Below, piece by piece: positions 27,219 through 36,900 of a DNA stretch of 64,000 bases. Both the position numbers and the translations under genes were made by a program. Under the pieces are notes generated by a model. It saw nothing but the letters and a program-made list of their open reading frames with translations, did not search any database and was not told the DNA's origin. The DNA is from Marinobacterium jannaschii DSM 6295 (GTDB taxonomy: Bacteria; Pseudomonadota; Gammaproteobacteria; Pseudomonadales; Balneatricaceae): assembly GCF_000620085.1 (NCBI RefSeq), contig NZ_JHVJ01000007.1, positions 248,001 through 312,000 of the forward strand. Direction: 5' to 3'. Numbering within the stretch: the first letter of the stretch is position 1; each line of letters opens with the position of its first letter.

Positions 27219-29411
27219 ATGTTCAGTACCTATAGCGTTATTATGCTGGTTATCGGCTATATGGCCGTTCTGTTCGGGATTGCCCAATGGGTGGAAAAAC
27301 GGCTGGAAGGCTCCGGCAATACCTTTAAGAGCCCCTGGATTTACGCCCTTTCGCTGGCAATCTACCATACGTCTTGGACCTTTTACGGCAGCGTAGGCTT
27401 CGCAGCTACCTCCGGCTTGCTGTTTTTCTGCATCTACATAGGCTCACTGATCAGCATCGCATTCTGGTGGAGCACCCAGCGCCGGATGGTACAGGCGAAG
27501 GAAACCTTCCATATCACCAGCATCGCCGATTTTATCTCCACCCGCTACAACCGCTCCCAGAAGATTGCTGGTGTCGTTACGCTGATCGCGATCATCGGGG
27601 TTATGCCCTATATTGCGCTTCAGCTCACCGCGATTACCAGTAGCTACAACCTGATCACTCATGAAGTCACCGCATCTCAGGATTGGGAGCTCTCCGGTAT
27701 CCTGACAACCGGCATGATGATCGCCTTTACCATCCTGTTTGGCGCCCGCCGTCTCGACCCCACCGAACGTCATCAGGGGATGGTTATTGCACTGGTGGTG
27801 GAATGCCTGGTTAAGTTGGCGGCCTTTCTTGCGATTGGCATCTTCGTCACCTATCACCTCTATGATGGATTTGGCGATATCATTAACCGGCTGCACGAAC
27901 AGCAGCTCAGTCACGTGATATCGATCAGCGGCGATAACGGATATACCATTGCGGTCACCCTGATCGTGCTGAGTTTTTTTGCTGTGCAGTGCCTGCCCCG
28001 CCAGTTCCATATGGGGGTGGTCGAAAATACCGACCAGAACCATATCAAAACGGCTATGTGGGTATTCCCGCTGTATATCATCGCTATCAATATCTTCGTC
28101 TTACCGATCGCAGGCGCCGGGCTGTTGAGCGGCTACGATATCGCTCAGGCCGATTACTTCGTGTTGCTGCTGCCTCAGCTGGCGGGTCAGAACGAGCTGA
28201 CCCTGGTTGCCTTTATCGGTGGTTTTTCCGCCGCAACCGGTATGATTATCGTCACGACGATGACCCTCTCGACCATGGTCTCGAACCACCTGGTACTGCC
28301 GCTGATCGAACGAATTAATCTGCTCTCGGCCGGGCGCGCCTATCTGCTGCAGATCCGCTGGGCGGTGATCACACTGATCCTCACCGGTAGCTACTGGTTT
28401 GCAAATGAGTTCTCCGAATCCCATATCCTGGTCGCTATTGGCCTGATCTCTTTTGTCGCTGTATTTCAGTTCGCTCCGGCCATGTTTGGCGGTATATTCT
28501 GGAACCGGGGTAACAGCGCTGGCGCGCTGATCGGGCTCGCAGGGGGCGCACTGGTATGGTTCTACACCATGGTACTGCCCACCTTTGTCCGACAGGGCTG
28601 GTTCGACGCCCAGTTGATGACGGAAGGCCCTCTTGGAATTAGCCTGCTCAGGCCTGAAGCACTGATGGGCGTCGAAGGACTGCCGGCGGTCACTCACAGC
28701 CTGCTATGGAGTGGCCTTGCTAATATAAGCCTCTATGTTATCGGCTCACTGATCTACAAACCGCATAAGAACGAGCGCAACCTGACCACCGAATTCATCT
28801 ATACCATGCAGCCGAAGTCACGCCCGCATCGTGCACGGCCAACCGGGCTGGATGCTTATATCGTACTGGAACACAAACTGGCCGAAGCCCAGTCCCTGCT
28901 GTCCAGCTACCTTAGCGACGACAAGGCCAGCAGCGCCATCCATACCATCGCAGAAGACCTTCAGGTACTGAAGAAAGCGCACATCACCATCATCGAACTG
29001 GTGGAATTTCACCGTATGGTAGAGCATACCCTGGCAGGTTCAATCGGGGCCGCCAGTGCCCACAGTACGATGGAAAACAGCATTCGTTACACCGAACGCG
29101 AAGCTGCAGACTTGCAGGCCCTGTACAGCCATATCGTCACCGAGCTTGGCGGCCAGAATATTGTGGACGCAGAACCCAGCGTGCCAGCTCAGGAGCAGGG
29201 CAGCTTCGGCCTGATTGAAGATCTGCAGTCACAGATCGACAAACTCCAGACCCGGGTACAGAAACAGGATCGCATGATCCAGGAGATGGAGGAAAAGCTG
29301 GAACATCGCTATGAAGAGATTTTCCGCTATCGGCTGGAAGCCCAGAAGGCCCAGCAGGAGAATAAAAACCTACAGAAAGAGCTGGAAGAGCGAATCCGCC
29401 TGAATATGTAG
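27219..29411 (+). CDS. SSS-family transporter with STAC domain and C-terminal coiled coil, no kinase
   Basis: The open frame begins at 27153, but the ATG at 27219 gives MFSTYSVIMLVIGYMAVLFG, a natural first helix, and 730 residues. Residues 1-530 are a sodium:solute symporter-like domain of about 13 helices (LAIYHTSWTFYGSVGFA, FISTRYNRSQ, PRQFHMGVVENTD), closely resembling the transporter half of CbrA-type sensor kinases. About 542-640 is a STAC-like helical domain, which in that family links transporter to kinase. Instead of PAS and kinase domains there follows a coiled coil (about 662-729, Gln/Glu/Lys-rich), then a stop. No H box or ATPase domain is present here or just downstream. It may be a pure transporter, or signal through an unlinked kinase. 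Confidence 0.85.
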   Translation: MFSTYSVIMLVIGYMAVLFGIAQWVEKRLEGSGNTFKSPWIYALSLAIYHTSWTFYGSVGFAATSGLLFFCIYIGSLISIAFWWSTQRRMVQAKETFHITSIADFISTRYNRSQKIAGVVTLIAIIGVMPYIALQLTAITSSYNLITHEVTASQDWELSGILTTGMMIAFTILFGARRLDPTERHQGMVIALVVECLVKLAAFLAIGIFVTYHLYDGFGDIINRLHEQQLSHVISISGDNGYTIAVTLIVLSFFAVQCLPRQFHMGVVENTDQNHIKTAMWVFPLYIIAINIFVLPIAGAGLLSGYDIAQADYFVLLLPQLAGQNELTLVAFIGGFSAATGMIIVTTMTLSTMVSNHLVLPLIERINLLSAGRAYLLQIRWAVITLILTGSYWFANEFSESHILVAIGLISFVAVFQFAPAMFGGIFWNRGNSAGALIGLAGGALVWFYTMVLPTFVRQGWFDAQLMTEGPLGISLLRPEALMGVEGLPAVTHSLLWSGLANISLYVIGSLIYKPHKNERNLTTEFIYTMQPKSRPHRARPTGLDAYIVLEHKLAEAQSLLSSYLSDDKASSAIHTIAEDLQVLKKAHITIIELVEFHRMVEHTLAGSIGAASAHSTMENSIRYTEREAADLQALYSHIVTELGGQNIVDAEPSVPAQEQGSFGLIEDLQSQIDKLQTRVQKQDRMIQEMEEKLEHRYEEIFRYRLEAQKAQQENKNLQKELEERIRLNM

Positions 29412-29427
29412 TCCACTCTACAGACAT

Positions 29428-29450
29428 AAAAGAAGGGGCTTACGCCCCTT
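29428..29450 (-). terminator. Terminator of the mscS-type gene
   Basis: GAAGGGGC-GTAA-GCCCCTTC followed on the minus strand by TTTTAT. On the plus strand the same hairpin follows the SSS gene and may serve it weakly. Confidence 0.75.
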
Positions 29451-29467
29451 CCCTGCTTCCAGCTCTA

Positions 29468-30289
29468 TCAGGCCTGTGCGGCCGGTTCTCGCTGCAGATG
29501 CACCTCCATCTGCGGGAACGGGATAGTGATACCTTCGGCATCAAAGCGCAGTTTTACCTTTTCAGTGGTATCCCAGAGTACCGGCCAGTAGTCGCTGCTA
29601 CGGACCCAGGGACGCACCACAAAATTAACGCTGCTATCGGCCAGCGCACCCACGGCTATTGTCAACTCGGGCGACTTCAGTACGCGTTCATCCTCTTCCA
29701 TAATTTCAGTGAGGATGCGCTTGGCTTTCAGCAGATCATCACCATAGCTAATGCCAAAAACCATATCGACACGACGGGTCGGGCGTTTGGAATAGTTGAC
29801 GATCACACCATGGTAGATCTCTCCGTTCGGTACAATCAGTTCTTTGTTATCCACTGATCGCAATACTGTTGTGAAGATCGACACCTTCTCAACAATACCT
29901 TCAGTACCGGCTATCTTGACGTAGTCTCCATCTTTAAATGGACGGAAAATCACCAGCATCACACCTGCAGCAAAGTTCTGCAGTGAGTCTTTCAGGGCAA
30001 GGCCAACCGCCAGACCCGCAGCACCCAGCAAGGCGATCAGGGAGGTTGTGTTAACCCCCAGCTGATCCAGTGATGCCACGACTACCAACAGTAAGAATAT
30101 CGTACTGATAATTGAGGTAATGAAGTCGATCAGGATCTGATCCATCTTAGATCGGGACAACCCCTTCTCAATCAGTTTCACCAGCTGCCGGGCGACAAAA
30201 CGGCCTACGATAAATACAGCAAGCGCCATGGCAATGTTAATTGCCCACGGCAGCACGTAGAGATCGAGGTATTCCTGATACTCACTCAT
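29468..30289 (-). CDS. Small-conductance mechanosensitive channel (MscS family)
   Basis: 273 residues, close to E. coli MscS (286). Three N-terminal membrane segments; the pore helix is rich in Gly/Ala (LIALLGAAGLAVGLALKDSLQ), followed by FRPFKDGDYVKIAG, GIVEKVSIFTTVLRS, IVPNGEI and the cytoplasmic vestibule. It releases solutes on hypo-osmotic shock. A single gene, divergent from the YgiM-like gene. Confidence 0.94.
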   Translation of the reverse strand: MSEYQEYLDLYVLPWAINIAMALAVFIVGRFVARQLVKLIEKGLSRSKMDQILIDFITSIISTIFLLLVVVASLDQLGVNTTSLIALLGAAGLAVGLALKDSLQNFAAGVMLVIFRPFKDGDYVKIAGTEGIVEKVSIFTTVLRSVDNKELIVPNGEIYHGVIVNYSKRPTRRVDMVFGISYGDDLLKAKRILTEIMEEDERVLKSPELTIAVGALADSSVNFVVRPWVRSSDYWPVLWDTTEKVKLRFDAEGITIPFPQMEVHLQREPAAQA

Positions 30290-30386
30290 TCAATCTTTCT
30301 CCATAATGATCTGTCAGCGTGAGGATATTAATAAGCTATAAAACTGTAGCCAACTGGCGACAAAAACCCACTAAAACACATGATTG

Positions 30387-30401
30387 AGTCAAAAGTTGAC
30401 T
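30387..30401. promoter_or_regulatory. Palindrome in the divergent mscS/ygiM region
   Basis: AGTCAA-AAG-TTGACT is a perfect inverted repeat that reads as a -35-like TTGACT on both strands, midway between two divergent genes. The matching -10 boxes are weak. It could be an operator or paired -35 elements. Confidence 0.35.
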
Positions 30402-30501
30402 TGTATTCCCACATTTCATGCAAACTTTATCACATTACCCCTTAACACCCATCGAAAAATGATTTACAACCCCCTAGAATAAGTTTCCTCCTGAAGACCA
30501 A

Positions 30502-31083
30502 ATGACTGTATCGATGAAAAAACTGCTAATTGCTCTGCTCATCAGCCTGCCCCTGACTGCACAGGCTAAGCCCGGCCACATCGCCGATGATGTCTTCACT
30601 TTCTACCATGGAGGTCCGGGCAACCAGTATCGCATCACGGGTCGTATCCGAAGCGGCGACCCGGTGGAGATTCTGAAAGTAGATGAAGCCAGCAAATATA
30701 CTCAGATCAGAACCTCAAGCGGTCGTACCGGCTGGGTTCCAAACGACAACGTACGACCAGGAGCCAGCCTTGCTGTACGCCTGCCGGAACTGGAGTCCAA
30801 TCTCGAAAGCAGCCGCAGCTCTGTCGAGACCCAGCGCGAAGAACTCCAGAACCTGCAGCAGGAACTGGCCGCCGTCCGCGATGAGAAGGAACTGCTGGCG
30901 GAAGAGACCCGTAAGTTGCAATCAACCATCAAGGATCTGAACTTCCGCATCGACTCGATGGATGAAAGCAATATGATGCGCTGGTTTACCCACGGCGGCC
31001 TGGTCGCGCTGGGTGGCGTTATACTGGGACTGGTACTGCCGATGTTCCGCGGACGTCGCAAGACCCGCAGTGAGTGGGTCTGA
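30502..31083 (+). CDS. ygiM: SH3-domain membrane protein, YgiM type
   Basis: 193 residues: signal peptide (MKKLLIALLISLPLTAQA), a bacterial SH3 domain (about 25-90; TGWVPNDNVR), a long coiled coil (about 95-150) and a C-terminal membrane helix (FTHGGLVALGGVILGLVLP) with a basic tail. This matches the YgiM/TIGR04211 architecture. The role is not established; the layout suggests a periplasmic wall-binding domain anchored in the inner membrane. Confidence 0.88.
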   Translation: MTVSMKKLLIALLISLPLTAQAKPGHIADDVFTFYHGGPGNQYRITGRIRSGDPVEILKVDEASKYTQIRTSSGRTGWVPNDNVRPGASLAVRLPELESNLESSRSSVETQREELQNLQQELAAVRDEKELLAEETRKLQSTIKDLNFRIDSMDESNMMRWFTHGGLVALGGVILGLVLPMFRGRRKTRSEWV

Positions 31084-31603
31084 CCCGCTGTCACCACTCA
31101 CGCCCCCTACTCTCTCACACTACTCAAAGCCTGCAGGGTCTGACCGAATCCTGCAGGCCATTCTCACCAGCAGTTTTAAGTCCCGCCCGACAATTACCCC
31201 GCCCGCCTTAGCATGCAGTTCCCGTTAATTTTCTAACCAATATTCACAGTCAATACTTGACTCAGGCTTATCCCGTTTTTTTTACACAAATTTGTCACGA
31301 CTGACATAAATAGCGGCTTGACTATATTTTTTTACTTAAAAATCAACGACATAAATATATGTGCATTTTTTGACCAATTCGCTGAATCGCTGTATTTATG
31401 CGGAACAGAGCATCTTTCCCAAAACTTAATCACAAAGTTATCCACAGGATATGGGGGCACTTGGCTGCAGCCATTGTAAACTCTGGTTTACACTTGTTCC
31501 GGGGCCCTATTGAGTCGATTTATCGTTCAGATTTAGAGTTCCAATTGGAAGCATCAACCGTACAACTGGTTAAATAGCGCTATTCAATTCAGGAGTATCC
31601 AAG
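31084..31603 (+). promoter_or_regulatory. Long AT-rich regulatory region upstream of grxA
   Basis: 520 bases with no gene but several signals. A sigma-70-like promoter TTGACC-17 bp-TATTTA lies at 31370-31398. GACATAAATA occurs twice directly (31303-31312, 31348-31357), with its core inverted at 31393-31400 over the -10. A perfect DnaA box TTATCCACA is at 31438-31446. Palindromes: TGTAAACTCTGGTTTACA (31474-31491), AATAGCGCTATT (31573-31584), ACAAATTTGT (31286-31295). An inverted repeat CCTGCAGG near 31130-31158 may end the ygiM transcript. Confidence 0.45.
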
Positions 31604-31846
31604 ATGCAGCGTGTAACTATTTTTGGCCGGGAAGGTTGTGGCTTTTGTGTTCGGGCAAAGGAACTTTGTGAAAGCAAAGAGTTCAACTATCGGTACATCG
31701 ATATCCACCGCGAGGGGATCAGTAAGGCTGACCTGGAAAAGACCGTGGGCAAACCGGTAGAAACAGTACCTCAGATCTTTATCGGTCAGACCCATGTCGG
31801 TGGCTATACAGAGTTTGCAAAACATGTTGAACAACAGGGTCTATAA
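31604..31846 (+). CDS. grxA: Glutaredoxin, Grx1 type
   Basis: 80-residue thioltransferase using glutathione, typically reducing ribonucleotide reductase and other disulfides. It aligns with E. coli GrxA: VTIFGREGCGFCVRAKEL, KPVETVPQIFIG (cis-Pro) and HVGGYTEF (glutathione site). The active site is CGFC instead of the usual CPYC, which should shift the redox potential. The start has AGGAG 8 bases upstream, after an unusually long regulatory region. Confidence 0.9.
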   Translation: MQRVTIFGREGCGFCVRAKELCESKEFNYRYIDIHREGISKADLEKTVGKPVETVPQIFIGQTHVGGYTEFAKHVEQQGL

Positions 31847-31943
31847 TCTGTATAGGATCCAATACGCCGATCAGGATTTGCCAAACAGTCGCTGATCGAC
31901 TTTAATAGCCGTTCGCCGAGCATATTCGGCTAAGGAGTATTGA

Positions 31944-32078
31944 ATGATTATTGAGACATCTTTAGTAGCAATGGCGGCGGTAGCGATCATCTTTATGCTG
32001 GCAGGCCGCAATCAGGACTCCCTGAAGCCTATCCGCATTCGCAGCGAAGATCAGCAGCGCCCGCGCCGCAGACGCTGA
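31944..32078 (+). CDS. Small single-pass membrane protein, 44 residues
   Basis: A short gene with AAGGAG exactly 6 bases before its ATG. The product starts MIIETSLVAMAAVAIIFMLA, one hydrophobic helix, then GRNQDSLKPIRI and a very basic end (RPRRRR). The helix then positive tail predicts N-out, C-in insertion in the inner membrane. It follows grxA by 97 bases; a possible leader hairpin (CCGA/TCGG) overlaps the ribosome site region. I do not recognise a family. The strong ribosome site and coherent topology support it as real. Confidence 0.65.
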   Translation: MIIETSLVAMAAVAIIFMLAGRNQDSLKPIRIRSEDQQRPRRRR

Positions 32079-32109
32079 TTCTATTCCTGATGTGTAATGA
32101 CGGGAGAGA

Positions 32110-33954
32110 TCACCCTCTCTCCCATAGCCTCTCCCGTAATCCCCCTACCCGCTCGGTTCTGCGCTGTACACTCAGGCGCAGGGACGGCAGCGTGGCGTAT
32201 AGATCAAACTGCTCTTTTGCCCGGGTAATACCGGTATAGAGCAACTCCCGGGTCAGCAGGGGGTTATCTCCCGGTGGCAGCACCAACAAGGTGTGGCGGA
32301 ACTCCGAGCCCTGGCTCTTATGAACAGTCATGGCAAACACTGTCTCATGATCCGGAAGGCGGCTTGGCAGCACCGGGCGCACCTCCCCAGCCTGCTCAAA
32401 CCACACTTTCAGCGCCCCCTCGTCATCGGGCAAGGCAATGCCTACATCTCCGTTATACAGCTCCAGTGCAGGCTCGTTGCGGGTCACGATCACCGGGCGG
32501 CCGCTGAACCACTGCCCCTCGCTGCTGACCAGTCCACGTCGCGCCAGCCCCTTACGGATCGATTCGTTCAGGCCCGCGACACCGAAAGGGCCTTCCCTGA
32601 GGGCGCAGAGCAGCTGGATTTCACTGAACAGCGCCAGCACAACCGCCGGTGAGGATCCCTGCTGCATCGCCTTCAGGTAAGCACTGTAGCCATCGACACA
32701 ACTCCCGATCAGCTTTTCATAGCTGGCCTTATCCAGCGCATTGAAAGCGATGTCCGACCAGCCCCGGTGCAATACCTGGTTTACCGCAAAGGGTTCGCCG
32801 GCATTGACCGCACGGGCCAGATAGCCAATACCGCTGTTTTCGTGGAAACGATAACTCTTGCGTAACTGCGCCACACTGTCGGCAATGGCGGCGGAATAGT
32901 CCTGCTGCAACGCTTCAACAGGCAGATCACACAGCGGCGCCAGTCTGGCGGCCTGCGCAGCCGAGTAACCCGGTTCACCCGGCCAGCTGCAGATATCGCC
33001 CAGTACGCTACCCGCCTCGACAGAGGCCAGCTGGTCCCGGTCACCAATCAGCACCAGCCGGGCGCTGTGAGGCAGCGCCTCAAGCAAGCGCGCCATCATC
33101 GGCAGGTCGACCATCGAAGCCTCATCCACCACCAGCAGGTCCAGGTGCAGCGGATTTTCCCGATTATGGCGAAACCGGTGGCTGTTTGGGATCACTCCCA
33201 GCAGTCGATGCAGGGTGGAGGCATCTTCGGGAATCAGCGTATCCACTGCATCCGGCAAGCCCAGCTTCTGACGCGCGCCAGAGATCGATTCGGACAAACG
33301 CGCAGCCGCTTTGCCTGTTGGTGCCGCGAGGCGTATCAGGGGGGCCCGCCCCTCCTCCATCATCTGATGGATATAGAGTGCCAGCAACTTGATAACCGTA
33401 GTGGTTTTACCGGTACCCGGCCCTCCGCTGATCACCGCGAAGCGTCGCTGTACTGCTACCGCGGCGGCAACCTTCTGCCAGTCTATCTCGCCATCCTGTG
33501 GCGGGAACAGCTCGCGGATAGTGGGTTTAAGCGCTAACAGATCCTGCGCCACCGGTCCGGCACGCAGGCACAACTCTTCACTGACATCACGCTCGAAGCG
33601 CCAGTAGCGATACAGGTAGTAACGCCCGGCATCCAGCACCAGTGGTGTTACCGCGCCATCGCCATCGGGCCCGCTGCCATCGCCAAGAATATGTCCATCG
33701 GGTTGTGGGACAGCTTCCATCCAGCCAGCCAGCAGCGCCTTAATCTCCGGTGCCAGTCCCCCCGATGCCAGCAGCTGCGCGGCGGGCAGGCAGACATTGC
33801 CCTGCATCAGCTGGGCGCTGACCAACGCTCCCAGCAGGGCCTGAGACTTGCAGGCCCCCTGAACCGCAAGAAAACGGGCAAACTGATAATCAAGCGCACG
33901 GATCAGGCGCTGCTCCTGCAGCTGCTTCAGCTCATCCCAGAACGTATCCACCAT
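32110..33954 (-). CDS. recD: RecBCD enzyme subunit RecD
   Basis: 5'-3' helicase (exonuclease V alpha) of RecBCD, 614 residues as in E. coli. Walker A ISGGPGTGKTTTVIKLL, VVDEASMVDLPMM (Walker B), LIGDRDQLASVEAG, and late motifs AMTVHKSQGSEF and LYTGITRAKEQ. Its ATG overlaps the recB stop (TAATG), so translation is coupled. Last gene of recC-recB-recD. A GGGAGAG/CTCTCCC repeat at its stop may help termination. Confidence 0.96.
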   Translation of the reverse strand: MVDTFWDELKQLQEQRLIRALDYQFARFLAVQGACKSQALLGALVSAQLMQGNVCLPAAQLLASGGLAPEIKALLAGWMEAVPQPDGHILGDGSGPDGDGAVTPLVLDAGRYYLYRYWRFERDVSEELCLRAGPVAQDLLALKPTIRELFPPQDGEIDWQKVAAAVAVQRRFAVISGGPGTGKTTTVIKLLALYIHQMMEEGRAPLIRLAAPTGKAAARLSESISGARQKLGLPDAVDTLIPEDASTLHRLLGVIPNSHRFRHNRENPLHLDLLVVDEASMVDLPMMARLLEALPHSARLVLIGDRDQLASVEAGSVLGDICSWPGEPGYSAAQAARLAPLCDLPVEALQQDYSAAIADSVAQLRKSYRFHENSGIGYLARAVNAGEPFAVNQVLHRGWSDIAFNALDKASYEKLIGSCVDGYSAYLKAMQQGSSPAVVLALFSEIQLLCALREGPFGVAGLNESIRKGLARRGLVSSEGQWFSGRPVIVTRNEPALELYNGDVGIALPDDEGALKVWFEQAGEVRPVLPSRLPDHETVFAMTVHKSQGSEFRHTLLVLPPGDNPLLTRELLYTGITRAKEQFDLYATLPSLRLSVQRRTERVGGLRERLWERG

Positions 33955-36900
33955 TACCCAGCCTCCCTGAACATCTGATCCAACGCTTCGACCAGCGCAT
34001 GCGGTGGCCGGTTAAAGAAAATCCCGCTGTCACTGCCGGTTTTCATACCCCGCAGGAACAGGTAGTAAACACCGCCAAAATGGCGTTCGTAATCATAATC
34101 TGGTAACCGGCTGGCAAGTAAGCGGTGCAGCGCCAGCGCATACAGCTGGTATTGCAGATCATAGCGATGCCCGGTCATGGCGTTGGCCAGCGCATCTGCC
34201 TGGTACAGTTCGGGCTGATCGCCCAGATGATTGGATTTGTAATCGAGGATGTAATAGCGCCCCTCATAACGGAACACCAGATCGATAAAGCCCTTCAGCA
34301 TCCCCTTTACGGCATCGAAGTGGAGGCCCTGAGCCTGGGCTGAGAGTGGATCATAGCGGCTGATCAGTTTGTTCAGCGCGGTCGCATTCAGCCCCTCAAC
34401 CGGCAGCATAAACTCCATCTCCACCTGCTTATCCTCTGCTGACAGATTGCGCAGTGCCAGCCCCGGTGCCAGTTCGGTATCCAGCACATCCGCCACCAGC
34501 TGGTCCAGCACGCCCAGCCAGTGCTCAGGGTATCCCTCGACTTCCAGGCTTTCGGCGATCTGCGCCTGCAGTTCCGCACCACGTGCCTGCGGGAAATCAA
34601 TCTCCTCAAACAGACTGTGCAGAAAAGTCCCTGCCCGCGCGCCCTTGGGGAAGGTGAAGATGCTGTGCTCTTCGGTTACGTGCTGGTCTCTCTCTTCAAT
34701 TACTTCAAGATCCAGCCCCGGCAACTCCACCACCGCCTGGCCGCCATGACGGGCCAGTGCCGAGTAGCTGGTGATACGCCAGCCGCGCGGTACCTGCGCC
34801 GTAAACTGGCGCGCCTGCAGTGTTTGCTCAGCAGCGTCCTGATGCCCCTGATCGCCAAACATATCGACCTGCGCGACATCCTGCGGCGGCGACATCAGAT
34901 CGATACCACAGTCACTTTGCTGCAGCAGCGCCAGCTTGTCGTCCAGCTCTGCACCATCGCCCAGCAGCAGATAACCGAGTGCGCCCTGGTCCAGTACACT
35001 CTTCTTGCTGTTACCGATTTTCAGGTGGGAAAGTCCCAGGTAGCAGCGATAGACAGAACGGGTCAGGGCTACATAGAGCAGACGAATCTCTTCCGCCAGC
35101 CGCTCCCGATCAGCCAGCCCCATCGCTTCGTCCTCTTCATCCAGGTCGAGGATCGCCTGTCCGTCATCATCGTGATAAAAGGCGTTTCTGGCTTGCCGCA
35201 GGTCGGCCGCGAAAGGCAGGAATACCACCGGATACTCAAGCCCCTTGGATTTGTGTACGGTGACCATAGTTACCAGATTGCGGTCGCTCTCCAGCCGCAG
35301 CAGCTGCTCTTCTGACCCGCCATTCGGCGCCATAATATGATCGGCAAACCAGCGCAACAGACCTGCGTGCCCTTCGACCTCGGTACTGGCCTGCTGCAAC
35401 AGCTCGGCAATATGTAACAGGTCGGTCAGACGACGCTCACCACCCGGCATGGCCAGCAACTGCTCAGCCAGGTTTCGGCGTTGCAACAGGCGGTGCAGCA
35501 TCGGCAGTACACCGTGGCGGTGCCAGCTCTGCTGATAGTCGCTGAACTCAGCCACCGTGGCTTCCCAGGTGCGCTCATCATGGTTGAGGCGATCCAGCGC
35601 CTCCACATCCAGCTGCAATAGCTCGGTCGCCAGTGCGGCGCGCAGCGCCCGTTCCCGGCCCGGCTCCTGGACGGCCTGCAGAATCAGGTAGAAGTCAGCC
35701 GCCTCCTGGCTGGCAAACACGCTTTCGCGGTTACTGAGGTATACACAGGGGCGTTCAAATTGCGCCAGCGCACTGCGCACCGCATCCGCCTCATAACGGT
35801 CGCGCACCAGTACCGCGATATCACCCGCCTGCAAGCAGCGCTCGCCGATCCGGCAGTCACTGCTGAGCAGACGGTCGATCTCGACGGCGGTCGCGCGGGC
35901 AAAACACCTGCGATAATCCGTGCGCGAGAGCGGCTCTCCCGGTTGATGCCAGAGCGCCATCGCCGAGAGCTTTTTACCTTCCAGTGTCAGCGGCGTCTTG
36001 TCGGACTTACCGGCCGCCTTTACCGGCTGAAACAGGATATCCTGATCATAGATAAAGGGGCTTTGCGCCGACTCAAACAGACGGTTTACCGATGCCACCA
36101 TCTGACCGGTACTGCGCCAGTTGGTATCCAGAGTATAGGGTGTCCCAACCTGACGCCGGGCGGTAATATAGGTAAAGATGTCGGCGCCGCGGAAGGCATA
36201 GATCGCCTGCTTCGGATCACCGATCATAATCAGTGCGGCGTCATCCCGATCGCCATAGAGGGTGCTGAAGATACGGTACTGCAGCGGATCGGTGTCCTGA
36301 AACTCATCGATCATCGCCACCGGAAACTGCTGGCGTATCGCTTCAGCCAGCCGCTCACCACCTTCACGCTGAATAGCGCTATCCAGTCCGGATAGCAAGT
36401 CGTCGAACGTCAGCAGGTTATGCTGCTGTTTATGTTGCTGCAGGCGCAGCTTCACCTCCGCCATTGCCCGGGCCAGCATCGCCTGCCGCAGCGGTACTTC
36501 ACTGTCGGCTAACCGATCGATCTGACGAAACAGTGCGTGTTCTGGCGGCGCGCCCTTTTTAGTCTTACTGATCAGGGTTTCCTGAGAGAAGCGCTGTAGC
36601 TGCTTCGCCACCTCTTTCGAGGGTTCGGCTTGTTCGGAACTGACCCAGGCAGCGATCTGAGCTATCCACTTCGGTACAAAATCCTTGCGGTAACTGCTTT
36701 TATTCACACCGGAATCACGAATCAGCGCTTCCAGATCGTCGCTATTCTGCAGCCACGTCTGGCGGAACTGGTCGATCTCCTGCTGGCGCAACTGAAAGCT
36801 GTGCTCCAGATCCAGTCCGGACAGGTCGGGCTGCAGCCGGAGTTCGTGGGTACTGAGCCAGGAGCGGATATCGGCCAACAGCGCATCCGGCGTTTTCCAC

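Noticed and set aside
27444-28697. Long minus-strand frames opposite the SSS transporter gene
   Set aside because: They mirror hydrophobic codons of the true gene and are rich in Asp/Gln/His, typical of shadows.
31438-31446. DnaA box as part of a replication origin
   Set aside because: Only one perfect box, no dnaA/dnaN/gidA genes and no array of boxes, so an origin is not supported.
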